Positions 42,301 through 54,374 of a stretch of 64,000 bases of DNA are shown here, in pieces (the stretch's first letter is position 1; every line of letters begins with the position of its first letter). A program made the position numbers and the translations under genes. The notes under the pieces are model-generated. The model saw nothing but the letters and a program-made list of their open reading frames with translations, was not told the origin of the DNA and ran no database searches. The stretch is from Wuchereria bancrofti (lineage: Eukaryota > Nematoda > Chromadorea > Rhabditida > Onchocercidae): the NCBI GenBank assembly GCA_005281725.1, contig SSBO01000013.1, forward strand, positions 1,300,281 to 1,364,280. Reading direction: 5' to 3'.

Positions 42301-42435
42301 CGAGATATACAGAGCGGTGATTTGTCTGATTACGATTTTCCAGATACAACTGGTAGTGATGACTTGTTATGTGTACAATTGAATCCGTTAAATTTGATGC
42401 GTGAAATGTTGGAAACAGGTAATGAGCAATCTTAA
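39343..42435 (+). CDS. Unrecognised eight-exon gene, possible Myb/SANT-like segment
   Basis: I do not recognise the family. Exons: 39343-39475, 39773-39858, 39963-40040, 40181-40239, 40583-40766, 41141-41221, 41580-41763, 42206-42435; phases agree and give 344 aa. The N-terminus is Gln/Ser-rich (about 20-45) and then basic (NRSRK). Next come a segment WTIDELRILHSCINSYG that resembles a Myb/SANT first helix, a charged helix (RLRHEMRVEARKTEWLKK), a cysteine-containing middle part, and an acidic region (SGDLSDYDFPDTTGSDD) before NPLNLMREML. There is no signal peptide or membrane segment, so a nuclear or cytosolic role is plausible by inference only. The exon 6 donor (GTGAAT) is followed by a T-run and is the weakest junction. 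It is head to head with app-1 and convergent with the gene ending at 42729. Confidence 0.72.
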
Positions 42436-42493
42436 TGCAACATCTGTTTGTTAAATTAATGAGCAATCTTAATGCGACATAGTTTGTTAAATT
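42421..42493. repeat. 37-bp tandem duplication spanning the stop codon
   Basis: Bases 42421-42457 are repeated with few changes at 42458-42493. The first unit contains the last codons and TAA (42433-42435) of the gene at 39343. The second is therefore an untranslated echo of the gene's 3' end. A second short tandem of about 27 bases (GTG(A/G)TAATATATTTCACTT) follows at 42518-42565. Confidence 0.85.
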
Positions 42494-42565
42494 GTTAAAA
42501 GTAATGCAGTATTGATTGTGATAATATATTTCACTTGGGATACTGTGGTAATATATTTCACTTAG

Positions 42566-42610
42566 AGAATCTCTAAATGCTAAGAATATTTCTTAGCATT
42601 TAGAGATTCT
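42566..42610. repeat. Perfect 21-bp hairpin between convergent genes
   Basis: Left arm 42566-42586 and right arm 42590-42610 are exact reverse complements separated by TAT. It sits in the 293-base gap between two convergent coding ends, in both predicted 3' UTRs. It could mark 3' ends, form a small fold-back RNA, or be a miniature palindromic element. Confidence 0.85.
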
Positions 42611-42728
42611 ACCAGTGATTGATGATAATCCAAAATAAAAAATCTTATATCATTTTTATCCAAGTTGATACACATTTATCAATGAAGGAACTAATAATTG
42701 TAGAAAACAGGAATGATATAATAGTAAT

Positions 42729-45136
42729 TCAGAAGTCGTCATCTCTGCATGTATATTCTTCCAGAATCTCCGGCATTTGGTAACCAATCACAGTGTATTT
42801 CTCAATTTTACATTCGGTTATATCTTGTTGTCGAACCTTTAAAAAGAGTTATTTCCGAATTTGGGATGTAATTTGAGAAGTAGATACAATAATGAGCATC
42901 GAATTTTAATGAAGGATGAAATAATGAATATCAAAAAATAAACGATGACTCTCTCTTATGCTTCACTATCTGGAAGAAAACATTGCTTCTTTGAATAGAC
43001 TTGTACTAAAAGACAGAAGCAAAAGCAGTGCCATATTCTGTTGGCATATATAATATGTGAAGTATATACTACGACTAAATCTACTTCCGTACTTATCTCT
43101 GACTTGGAATTTACCTCTCGCGGGTAGATATTCTCAGTGATAAGATTTTTATCCTCATCAATAAGCATCAGTGTTCTATATTCATGTCGTTGTTTGTCAA
43201 TTGGTTCGCATTGTTCGATTTCTTTTGCCCTTTTAAAAAATCTCACTCGTGGTTGTACATACTAAAAATAGATCTGGAGGAGTTATTCATAGATCAAAAG
43301 AAGAGTCAAAGGTCACAGTTAGATCATAGTACATCGATGAAGTTATTCTGAAAATTATAAAAATAGTATGGGATAGCTGTAAAAGATAAGAGTATAAATT
43401 ACAATAATAATAATAATAAATGGATCAGGGGTCGTATCTACTCGTAATAAATGAAATATTGCAGCAACAAACAGTCATGTTGATTGATTTTATTTATAAT
43501 TATTCAACATTTATGATATTGTGATCTTTCAGAATATCTAATTTCTTCTTCAAATAAATTATTTTGATTCTTAACGCTGTTTTAGCTCGGATTTATTTTA
43601 AAATCTATTCGAAAAGTTTGATGAATTTGATTATGCACCTGAAGTGTATCATGCGATGAAAGTTCCCGACTTTTACTTCCTTCCCAAGTTTCTTTTCCAT
43701 TTTCCATAACTTCAACTTTTTGTATTGATTCCTATTAAAAATTGAAATCAATTTATTGATTTCTATATAATATTGACTGATCAGTAAATGATTGATTTAA
43801 TATTTTCAATTTAGATTATGAAATTATTAAATTTAATATATTACAGAAGTTTAATTTTTAACAATGCCATTAATTTGGTTGATTATTGTATAATTTAGCA
43901 AGAATGTAATTACTGGTTGAGAACTTTGTGTTTTTTCAGCACTTTGTGTTTGATTGGATTTTATAATTTCCAAATTCTGAAAAAAAAAAAAAAACAATAA
44001 GCAATTTTGATGAAGTGATTTAAATGTTAGCGCTTCAAATAAATGATAAATTAATCTTTGATAAGTTAATCAAAAATGATAAATTGCTCTTACGGCAGAG
44101 TAGACTGATGCTAAAACAATTTATATTTATATAAAACAAAAACGTTCAATGATAAGCTTTTTATTTCCATTGAAAAAAGAAAAAAAAAATTTGTTTGATT
44201 TAAATTGTAGGATTATTTTTGTTGTATAAAATGAGTTTGCTATTTCTTTTTTTTTTTTAATGATTTTTTTTTTAATTGGGAAAGTCTTGTCCATTCTTTC
44301 ACTTTTTTCTTTTTCCTTAATTTTCTTTTATTTCCAATTATTAAACCACTGAATTGTATAAATGGTGCTAAGGGATCAGTTGATAAGAGATAAATCATCG
44401 TTGAATGATTGTTTTTATCCATGATAACGCTTAATTATTGTCACAAACGGTTTTAATCCGAATATATTCTTGCCAATCGTAAGCTTTTTTTTCCTTTGTG
44501 ATATTTAAAGGCATTCTATTTCATTAAAAAGTTCATGTATATATTTTATAATTTGGTAAGTTTTTATAATCGATTAGAATTTTATAATTTATTAAGATTT
44601 TACAATTTACAGGTGTTTGTTTTTGGACTTCAGCTACAAATTTTATTTGTTTTTGCGGCGTTTTTTCTGGTGATTCATTAAGAATAATCGTAGATTGTGT
44701 ATTTTCAAGTTTCATTTGTTGAATTTCTTTTTCTGAGATATTACGACTCTGTGGTACTATCTGTAATTCTTGTTGTTTTTCAATTATATTATATATTTTC
44801 ATAGAAATTACATACATTTATAAAATTTATGAAATCGACAATAATTAAACTAATTAAAAAGACTATTAAGTCATAAATGACTAGAATATTAATATAAATA
44901 AAATGAATAGTTGATGAACTGAAATTATGATTAAGTCCAGTTGTAATGTTTTTAAAACCTAACTAATCTTTAATTCCAAAATTACTCTCTTTTCTTAATT
45001 ATGTTAACTTTCCAATTAAAAAAAGAAAAACTTTTGCATCGTCTATAAATTTCGCGAACTTTGCTTTCTTTTTACATGCACATAGCGGTAACAATAGTAA
45101 CAAAGTTATAATTATCGCTGACAAGGTAGCAATCAT
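42729..45136 (-). CDS. Single-pass membrane protein with charged tail, unrecognised
   Basis: Six exons on the minus strand: 45136-45032, 44760-44611, 43976-43914, 43731-43639, 43261-43115, 42836-42729. Every intron is phase 0 and the product is 221 aa. Residues 1-19 start MIATLSAIIITLLLLLPL, a membrane helix or signal anchor, followed by CACKKK, a possible palmitoylation and stop-transfer patch. The rest is hydrophilic and rich in Glu, Gln and Lys (EKTPQKQ, KTQSSQP), ending CRDDDF. This suggests a short lumenal end and a cytoplasmic tail. The start is the first ATG of an open exon; an upstream in-frame segment without ATG could be 5' UTR or more coding. All-phase-0 introns allow exon skipping without frame loss. 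No family was recognised. Confidence 0.65.
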
Positions 45137-46754
45137 TACTTGAATGTCGAACCGAATAATATCAATATTAATTGAACTGATCAATCGATGAAAAAATCTG
45201 CGTAAAATTTTTATCACTGATTAAAAACTTAAAAAAAATCATATGAAATTTCGATTATTTCAAAACCAAAAAGTGAAAACTAATCATGCATAGATAATTT
45301 AGTAGTAGTAGCTTTGAAAAACAAATTTGAAAAAAATAGGATTGTATTTGAATTGTATTATATTTTATGATCATTGATTAATTATATGATTATTATTTTG
45401 TGTGATTTATCAATAATAATTTGTGTTGCATGGAAATCCCTTTTTTTTCAAAATATCAAAATAAAAATGTTTTAAATTGCAAATTTTCATAGACAAAAAA
45501 ATATCACCGAAAGTAAATATCATCTGTTTGCCAACTTATTTATCTCTTCAAAATTAATTTTCTAATTTATCGATTTTCTTAATTTACCAAAAATCAATAA
45601 GTTGAACTGATTAAGACTTTCTTAATAGTAAATCTAAAATTTCAAACAATGACATAAATCATTATTCATGAAAGTAAACCTTTTTTGCATTTACTTATAA
45701 GAAAGAAGTGTAAAATACGAACCGACCACTTCATAGGTAATCATTAGCAAAAATATTAGCAGTGCTTTACTATGATAGCTATTTAAATAGCTTCAGAAAT
45801 TGAAAATGTTAAAATTTCCAAAAAACTCTAAATGTCAAAAAAAAAAAATCTTTTGTATTATATATAAACCAAACAAGAATTTCAAGGACTAACAAAACCA
45901 CTTTACGTTAATTAACGATTAACCGAAAATACGTAATGATTAAATGGTATTATAAGATCAAATATGCAACATTTAAAATTAAAGTTTGAGGATTTCTTGC
46001 ATATTTCATTAAAATTTCAAAAAAAAAAAGACTTCATCAGTACTGAGCTAAAAAGAAAGAACCATTCAATGAATTTTAAGTTTTAAAATTTCATGGTAAA
46101 GTAATATTAAAACAAGTATTTGGTGTGACTGAAATTCAGAAAAAAATAAACAATAAGTTGCGAAATTTGAAATACAAATTGGGAGAATGTTTTTAAAACA
46201 TTAATAAATTACTTTATATCAGGCAATTTATCTTGTCATATTACTCATGTAATTCCCATTTTTTTTCCCATTGCACAATTAAGATTTAATTCCCACGAAC
46301 TCTTACCAACTTGTAATTTGATATCGATTAATTGCATTTTTTGAGTATTTCTTTCTCTAACATTTATAGCATTTAGACTCAATCATCAATATAGCAGTCG
46401 CTGATTTATTATTCAGAATGTTAGAAATTTGCTGATTAGTGGAAAAGATGCAATTCTCTTCAGTACAATAGTAATGCAATCAACAAAAATGTAAAACTAA
46501 TATTTTTTCTCAAAAATAATTCCGTTTGCAGCGCCAACTGGGAAGTAATGAAAAAGATAAGATGAAAACAAGTGCAACAGAATATAAATACCTTATAATT
46601 TGATGAAGATTCTTGCTGCATAAATTTATCACATAGAAACTTTTATGTTTCACTTATAAATTTGTAAAGTACATGTAAACCTATAACATAAAGTACGTAC
46701 AATGAGCAAAAATAAATATCATATTTGAAAATATTTTTGCAGTTTCCATTTTTC
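45137..46754. other. Intergenic, no gene seen
   Basis: AT-rich sequence without a coherent reading frame. The left part is the 5' region of the membrane-protein gene, and the right end should hold the RPABC4 3' UTR. Confidence 0.55.
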
Positions 46755-47786
46755 TCAACGTGCATCATAAACCATCACTGAAATAGAAAACTTTTTATCC
46801 TTCAAGCTATTTTTTTTTTTGAGATCTACCAAAAGATTTACCGACATTTCCGAGAATATTCATGAAAATGTCACAATTCCGACAAATCCCAACTCTCAAA
46901 TAAACATTGCACCTATTTTAGCATTGATTGATCTCTAAGTGTAATATTCTCGAGAACATTAAGATGATTCCCAAAGTCAGAGCTATATAAGACTTCATCT
47001 TTCCTGTCATACATTTAGGGCTAGGATCAGTTAATTTTGTTAAAATTCCTAATGAATTCAATCTATTTCTTTGCCACAGAAGTAAGTCATGCAAAAATCT
47101 ATTTATCTAAGAGATTTTCCAAAAAATAGCATCATTACTAGTAGTGGCTCCGATATTTTCTTTAAAGGATTAAAAGGAAGTTGAAAAATACTGTTACTTG
47201 GAAAAGAACTAATTTAGGTGAAGTGTGATAATGCTCAAATCAAACACCGTGTTCCTAACGAAATATTTTCCGAAAGAAGAACTACGGTCAAAAAGATTAA
47301 TCTTTCGTGAAGCAGAAAAAACGGATAAAAGTCCGCACAACAAAATACAGCCAAAAAACAGCAAAGTGACAGTTTAAAACATTTTCTTTGTTAAACTGTA
47401 AGCAAAACGAATCCCTGTAACTTACACTTCCGGCAACGTTTTTTATACAATATCCTGTAGCCACATTCTCGACACCTGATCGCATCCTTTGGACGGATTT
47501 CATTTTCGCTGTGACATTCTCAAAGAAAAACAAATTTTAGAAAACTTTAGGAAATGAAAAAATCAAATGACCACTTTTAACTTTTTTTAAAAAAGATAAG
47601 GAAAAAAAATATATCAATCAAGTTGAGATCAAATGGACGACAGAAAGAAAAAAAGAATCAGTTCATGACTATATTAATTTAGTTCATGATTATTTAATCT
47701 TTGTACTGACCTCCACAAATATAGATCATACTATTAGTCTTTGCCGATCCACCAGCACTTGGAGTTGGAGTTGAACTGCCTTCCAT
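46755..47786 (-). CDS. rpb-12: RNA polymerase I/II/III shared subunit RPABC4 (Rpb12)
   Basis: Small zinc-binding subunit shared by all three nuclear RNA polymerases. Exons on the minus strand: 47786-47711, 47518-47426, 46777-46755; phases agree and give 63 aa, typical of the family. After a Ser/Thr/Gly-rich lead comes [14 protein letters not shown], then [15 protein letters not shown], and the conserved C-terminus LMVYDAR. Zinc ligands are Cys24, Cys27, Cys41 and Cys44. The last six residues are encoded by a 23-base terminal exon found 648 bases away; without it the family's C-terminus would be missing. TTTTCAG about 15 bases before the ATG is a probable trans-splice acceptor. The second acceptor (TTTGAG) is unusual. 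Confidence 0.92.
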
Positions 47787-48850
47787 CACTAAATTGTTTT
47801 CTGAAAACGAAATAACAAATAAACATTTTAAAATGAATAAACACTCAGAACAATGGATAAAGCAAAATAAAGTCCAAATAATAGACAAAAAACCTGCAAT
47901 AATAATGAAAAAAAAAATTTACAATTACGAATGGTAAAGCCAAATAACACATTCAAAGTATGCATATCTGATTATCAATTGCTTCTAACATTTAACCCTA
48001 CAAATAAATGTGTGAAATAAACCATTCAAAATATTTTTATTAAAAAATTCATTTAAAAGAAATTTTAAGTGTTTCTAAAAAAGAAAAATGAAAAATGGAA
48101 GAAAAATCCACAACCATATTACGACACTAAATAATTTATGAATTGAAAGGACAGCCTGACTAAAACTGTTAATTCGGCCTACATACTTCACAGAAGTTAA
48201 ATTTTAATGCGGTAATTCTGTGAAATACTGATCTCCAATGAATCAAAAGTATTTCATAACACCTAGTGGCGACACATTTGCGCATAGCATCAATTATGGA
48301 AATTTGTGTATTTTGTGATGATTGCAATAGTGAAGCTATTAAAATAGATTTTTTTTTCAAATAATATTTGTCTTTATTTATACCAAAGTAAGAACAAAAT
48401 TTGAACAATCAATAATCAAATCAAAAGCACAATTCATAATCAAAAGGCACAATTAAATGCACAGCATATTAGAATGAAAAATCACCATCTTTGCCTCATT
48501 AAATATTTATTAAAATTTAAATCATTATTCAGAAAAAAAAGTATGGCACAAGCATATTTTACTTATCTCATTACTTTAACTATAGCAAAGTATTGAAATA
48601 TTCCGTTAATTTAACAGTAGCCAAAGTATTAAAATATTCAAAAAAAAAAAAAAAAGGAAAGAATAAAAATAATGTTAAACAATCATTGTAATAATAAATT
48701 AGTGATCAATTCATAATTTGATGTTTGATTAATTGTAAAATCAAATTGGATTTCAAAAACATTTCATGATTAAATAAATTGAATTTGATTAGCATTTATG
48801 CTTTTTTAAAAAAGTAGGCGAATCAAAAAAAAAACAGGTAAAATGAACAA
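47787..48850. other. Intergenic; one weak exon-like frame
   Basis: A minus-strand frame at 48169-48408 follows TTTTAATAG at about 48342 and reads SLLQSSQNTQISIIDAMRK, less AT-biased than its surroundings. It has a possible donor GTGTTA, but no partner exon or start was found, so I do not call it a gene. Confidence 0.4.
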
Positions 48851-51151
48851 TTAATGACCGAAGCTAACATCTGAAATCATACGTAGTTTTCTAGCATCCC
48901 AATTTGTTGCGTCAACAATTGGATCATTTACCCATAACTCTCGCCCATCTTCTACCTTAAAAATTTAAAAATTATATTCAATTAGTTAAAAAGTAAATTA
49001 TAATTATTAAAATTTAAGCTACATCATAAAAAATTTGCAATATAAGATACGAAGAAGTTTCGAAATGTTTAAAAGTTTTATGCGCTTTTTCCTTTTTTTC
49101 TTTGCATATTTATAAGAATAAATGTATTTTTAAAATATTATTAGAAAATATCGTTTATAACAGTTTTAAAATGATCCGATGTAATAGGATAGCATATTTT
49201 TTGGTTTTTCAAATCAAAAAAAAAAACGAGTTATATATTAGGCTGTATTTAGAAGATTATTTTCTTTTATTCATCACTTTTCCGCAACATCTGGTGATTA
49301 AATAACAAAAATAAATATATTCATTCACTACTCATTAAAATCATTCATTAAATAGCAAAACTAAAAAGAAAAGCAGAAGAAAAAAACTTAGAATTATGCA
49401 AAGCTAACAAATTAATACAATGACGAAAAGCTGATACATGTGTGTCATTTTGTGAAAATAGAAAATACACATTTGCGTTTTAGAAAAGGTTAAAACCGTA
49501 CACTTTGCGCATTATTAACTTGTTACGAACACATTTTCTTTAACTTTTTTTAAACTCTGTTTCCAGCTTCCCGTTTTTCACATTTTTTTCGACATTCTTA
49601 ACTTTCAAAGAATTTATACAATTCATTCTATCTAAATGATAGCAAATGTACATTTGAGCATTTGTTAAATAAAGATGCGTTCAAATGTTACTTCAAAATA
49701 AATTGTACATTTATTTTTTTGTTTAACAGTAAAATTTTATTAACTTTAGGACGATAAAATAGAAATATTTGGAAAAAAAATAACCTTTCGATCAACGGTC
49801 CATTTTAGTATTGATTCCATGTCACCGTAATCACCTGCACATGTCACCACAATCGTTTCACCGCCAATTCTATGTGAAAATTTTCAAATAAAATTATGTA
49901 AATAAACAAAAAAACAAAAGCAAAAAATTTGAATAAAATAACTTATGAAATTGATTCTCTTTCTGTTGCTCTCTACAAAAACCGTTGACATCGATATGTA
50001 AGAATGTGAACTAATTATTAGCCACTAATTAAAAACCCTCATAACTTGTAAATATCTATGAAATGATAAAATGATTGTATAATTATGATACTGTTATTTT
50101 CCCGCTTCTTCCAATTAATTGGAAGCTAATAATTAGTTTATGTTCTTGCTAGTGTCATTTTAATGCTATATTTAACTTCGTTCTTTTTAATTTTCTCTAG
50201 TAATTTTTTTGTAATACTGATTACAAAGTAACCTAATCAACCTTAATTTTTTGACAATAGCCTAAGAAAACAAAAAATATTATCATTAAAGGTTTTTTTT
50301 TCATGGCATTAATAAACAGGTGAAGTAAGGTGCAACAATTAGATGCAGTAATACTTAACAAATAAAATTATAAATTAGCAATGAGAAAAAGATGTTTACC
50401 TGGTATATGCACTACATCTGACCTGTTTATCTGATATTTTCAATTTCATTTCAAGTACTAAAGCTATCTTTGACCTAAAATTAAATAATATCAGCCATGG
50501 TGTATTAACATATTCATTGAATTGTTGAAACTTTTTGCCATCGAAATTTCATAATTTTATTTACAAAAAAATTGAGCTTTGATAAATTCAATAATTTCAA
50601 ATGGATTAAAAATTTAATAAATTAGTTTATTTTCCATACCTCTTAGTTTCATCAGTTCCTTGCACTTTTCCGCGTTTGCTATCACCTGTAAAAGGATCAA
50701 AATCCAATAATTTTCCCAAATTTTTACCATAACTTTAGTTTTCTAAAATTTTTTAATTAGAATTTATAAAAATGAAATAAAATTTACAAAGTTATATTCA
50801 TGGGAAAGAAAAGAACAAAGTAATGTAAGCAAAAGTTAAGCAAATATTGCACCAAATTATGTGTTTTATTAAACGAACAGAAAATATTTAAATTTATTAC
50901 TTAAGTGAGCTAAATTATTTAGAAACTGGATCATTTGCAAATGATATTGGATGTAAGTTAAATTAACATTAAAAAAAAGTACTTTCTAATGAATTGGATT
51001 CTTTTTCTGGAATAAATTCATCAAATTCTAAATCTTTCCTTCTGAGCTTGAACATTTCGTTGGAAAAATCATTCTTATTATCTGTTGCAGATTGCACTTT
51101 CAATAAGTTATGCAAATTTGATGACTTTTTAACTTTTCCACTTTTATAGCC
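48851..51151 (-). CDS. Unrecognised five-exon gene, 5' end missing
   Basis: Exons on the minus strand: 51151-50983, 50685-50640, 50474-50400, 49869-49785, 48955-48851 (stop TAA at 48851-48853). Phases agree and give 159 aa. The first listed exon is open from its acceptor (TTTTAG) in phase 0, with its first Met well inside, so at least one upstream exon is expected. The N-terminal part is basic and charged (GYKSGKVKKS, FKLRRKDLEFDEF). The C-terminal part looks like a compact folded domain (SKIALVLEMKLKISDKQVRC, then IGGETIVVTCAGDYGD, then LWVNDPIVDATNWDARKL). I do not recognise it. There are no membrane segments. Confidence 0.65.
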
Positions 51152-51625
51152 TAAAATAAAAGTAAAATTTCAAGTGGTTTTTTTAAGGAAGTTAGAAGTC
51201 ATCTAAAAAAAATCAGCAAAATTTCAAAGATCTTATTGAAAATTTAACTATTTTTTTTTATTAAAATATTTATTCATTAAATAATATTTTTTGAAATTAC
51301 AATTAAAACTGTAAATGAAATATTTATTCAGCTTAATTAGTATTTTATAATTAGTTGTTAATTGTTTTGCACAAATGATGTTCTACTATTTGTAATGTTA
51401 ATAGTAACAAAACATGAAAGAAAAAATATTTTATTACTTAAGATCTAATTATAATTGATTTTAATGCTTTCATCGATTTTTTTTGCGTCGTAAAATCGAA
51501 TAAATTATTGATTAATTAAGCAAAAATTAAATTTAATATTGAGTAATTAAGCAAAAATCAAATTATTAAAGTCTAAATACTAATGTTTTCTCTATATTAT
51601 TTCCTATTATCAATAAATTGTTTCA

Positions 51626-51855
51626 TAAATATATATATATATATNTTGTGCTATTGATAGAAGAGAGATGAGGAAAGAAGTGTTGAGATGAGATGAGGCG
51701 CTAACAGGATTGGAAAAGCGCCCCTTTCTTCCCCTCCCCACCTCCTCTCTCTCATCTTCCAATAATGTTGTTATTGTTTTTATTTCAAAGTAAAACATTG
51801 AAGTTAAGCAGGTAGTGATTTCAACTTTGATGAAGCGCTCAACTGCTCTTATCAT
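51626..51855 (-). CDS. Doubtful candidate first exon of the 48.9-51.2 kb gene
   Basis: ATG at 51855 opens a frame (MIRAVERFIKVEITTCL...) through EDEREE. There a donor-like GAG|GTGGGG would leave phase 0, matching the acceptor of the next exon at 51151. The donor is poor for a nematode, and the following sequence is a polypurine/polypyrimidine tract ending at a single n (51645). The phase match is the only support. Confidence 0.15.
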
Positions 51856-51909
51856 TGCAACTTCAATGAATCATTGAAAGATAATCAAAGTTTAGATACG
51901 ATATTAAAT

Positions 51910-52345
51910 GATAAAATGTTAGCAATTTTAGTAATAACAGTGATAGTGCCAGTGCTAATGGTGAAATGTTGGTGATAATAGCGTAATGGGATATAGTAAT
52001 TTAACAGCAGGATGTTGATAATGTTAATAACTAGCACTACTGATTTGTTAATAAGATGTTGGTGATCTTGGTGATAACGAAAATAATGATGTTGATGATA
52101 AGATGTTGGTAATGCTAGTGATAACAGATATAATGATGTTGAATGTAAAATAGTGGTAATGTTAATGATAACAAATATAATGATGTTGATGGTAAAATAA
52201 TAGTAATGCTAGTGATAACGGGATAATGGTGATAATTGGTGGTAGTGATGCTGACGATAAGATGTTGCTAATATTAATTGTAATTAGCAATATTGATATT
52301 GATAATAACATGTTGGTGATGTTAGTGATAAGATAATGATATTGT
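51910..52345. repeat. GATGTTGGTGATAA minisatellite, about 47-bp period
   Basis: The clearest units start at 52053, 52100 and 52147 with an exact 47-base period (AAGATGTTGGTRATSYTRGTGA...). More degenerate copies extend on both sides. The motif is related to the GATGATAA units at 7.1-7.7 kb and 10.4 kb. Confidence 0.75.
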
Positions 52346-53710
52346 TAACGATGAATGACATTAACTTTATATTGCAACATAACAATTGATTATTTGAAGT
52401 CGGTCAAACAAGGTGTTTGGATCACAGCTGATCATATCAAAATGCCTCAAATGTTTTTGCAAATTTTTAACTCTAATTTCAGATTAAATTAGAAATGATG
52501 TCAGATTAAATTAGGAATATCTCTGTAAAAAAATTCCGCATTTTAGAGCATAGAATGAGAGGAAGTTCATAAAGTGCATGAAAAATTTAAAATTCAACAA
52601 AATATTCAAAGTAGAATTGAGCAGAATTTTTTTGAGGTTACTTCAACATTATGTAATGTAAAACTATCAATTAAAATTAATTTTCCCAAAAACCGGAAAA
52701 TAAAGCTGAATTTTAATAAGATACAATTATAATATCTGAATTAAATAATATTTGAGTACTTAGGTAAAATTCAATCCTTTTAATTTTTTTACCCACTGAA
52801 ACACAAAAGCAAAATTTAATCATTGGTTCAGTTGAATTATAATACTATATATATTGTTATTACAGTATTTGTACTATTGTCAATTGGAAAATACTTTTTT
52901 TATTGTCACTTTAAATCACCAACAACAATAGTTCTTCTATTTATCGTTATTAAATTAGTAATAATTTTTACGGAAATTTTGATCTTATATTTTAATTTTA
53001 AATTTATTTCTATATATAAATAATTTCAAGGAAAAATTATTATTTCTTTTCTCTTTCGTTTTTTTTTTAAATTTTTTAATGACAAATGACGGCATGCAAT
53101 AAAATGGCTCTTAAAACTTAAACAGAGATGTTGCTTTTTCTTCATATAATCACTGATTAAACTTTTTTTTGTTCAAAATTTTTTAAAAGTCTAACAGAAT
53201 GTATGAAAAGCAAACGACAAGCGAAGATTAACAAATGGAAGGAAAAAAAGAAAATAGAAAGTAAACTGAATAGAAATGCATACTGAACCTAATTTGCTAT
53301 CATCTAGATTGTTGATCAAATTTTCCAAATCTTAAAATTTTTAAAATTATTTCTTACAAAAAAATAAATCCCATTATGTTAAATTCAAGGTCTCAAAGTT
53401 TTCAATAAAATTCCAATAAAATTCCCAAAGTAATAAATCGATCTAATTATTATTAAATAAATATATGATTCCCTCAATTTATTATATCATAAAGAAATAT
53501 GATCAAAATTATGTCGATAAATTCACTGATGGAATAATTTTAGCAAAAATAACAAATAATTCGGCAAAAATATAAGAATAAATCACTGTCATTTATGAAG
53601 TGAAATTTAATATTAAATAATAGTCATTTAATTAATTTGTAACTGATTAATTTCAACTTTAATTTAATTAATTTCAATTTTAATTTACTCTATTAACCGG
53701 AATGTATGTA
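52346..53710. other. Intergenic, no gene seen
   Basis: AT-rich, with a short direct repeat AGATTAAATTAG(A/G)AAT around 52482-52518. The hydrophobic plus-strand frame at 52823-53023 has no ATG start and no splice context. Confidence 0.55.
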
Positions 53711-54093
53711 TTATTAACCAATACTGTACTGTAAGTAATTGTAATGAAAAAAGATGAGTGAAATAAAGTGTAAAACAAAAATTTTGAACATTAAAGTGTC
53801 TTTTAAGGCATGACACCCCGGTTCCGTTCCACATACGCGTCCGTTAAAATTCTTTTTTGCTTATTTTGCAATAATTCCTTTTTTCCTGTTAATTTTNNNN
53901 NNNNNNNTTATTAACCAATACTGTACTGTAAGTAATTGTAATGAAAAAAGATGAGTGAAATAAAGTGTAAAACAAAAATTTTGAACATTAAAGTGTCTTT
54001 TAAGGCATGACACCCCGGTTCCGTTCCACATACGCGTCCGTTAAAATTCTTTTTTGCTTATTTTGCAATAATTCCTTTTTTCCTGTTAATTTT
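53711..54093. repeat. 186-bp exact direct repeat flanking an n-run
   Basis: Bases 53711-53896 recur exactly at 53908-54093 across eleven n's (53897-53907). Each copy includes the GC-richest short stretch of the area (ACACCCCGGTTCCGTTCC... CGCGTCCG). Best read as an unmerged contig overlap. Confidence 0.9.
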
Positions 54094-54374
54094 ACCTTTT
54101 TTTCTTTTCATATTAAGAGTTATTAATATAATTCTTTATATAATTCCATTTAATACTTGTTATCATTTCCATCTCCTTCGCTCCTTTTCTATCTTACAAT
54201 TTTCTTTTGAAAATGTTAAATTTTTACCTGTATTAACCTTCCTTTTTCATTCTACGTAAAAAGGATATGTAAATATGCTCTAATAGTGTTTAACATTCAT
54301 AAGTAATTGGTTGATGATTATGTAATTGCATTTTTTTCGTTTTTTAATTCTTTAATTTTCATTGTACAGATCAA

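Noticed and set aside
42956..43114. Extension of the membrane-protein exon to 42956
   Set aside because: The frame continues past a good donor (GTAAAT at 43114) into intron sequence; the next exon at 42836 fits in phase.
52823..53023. Hydrophobic plus-strand frame resembling membrane helices
   Set aside because: Begins with TTG rather than ATG and has no splice or promoter support.
53825..53850. ACGCGTCCG within a GC-rich patch resembling a cDNA-cloning adaptor
   Set aside because: Only nine bases match and the flanks differ from the usual adaptor; it is inside the gap-flanking repeat, so it proves nothing alone.
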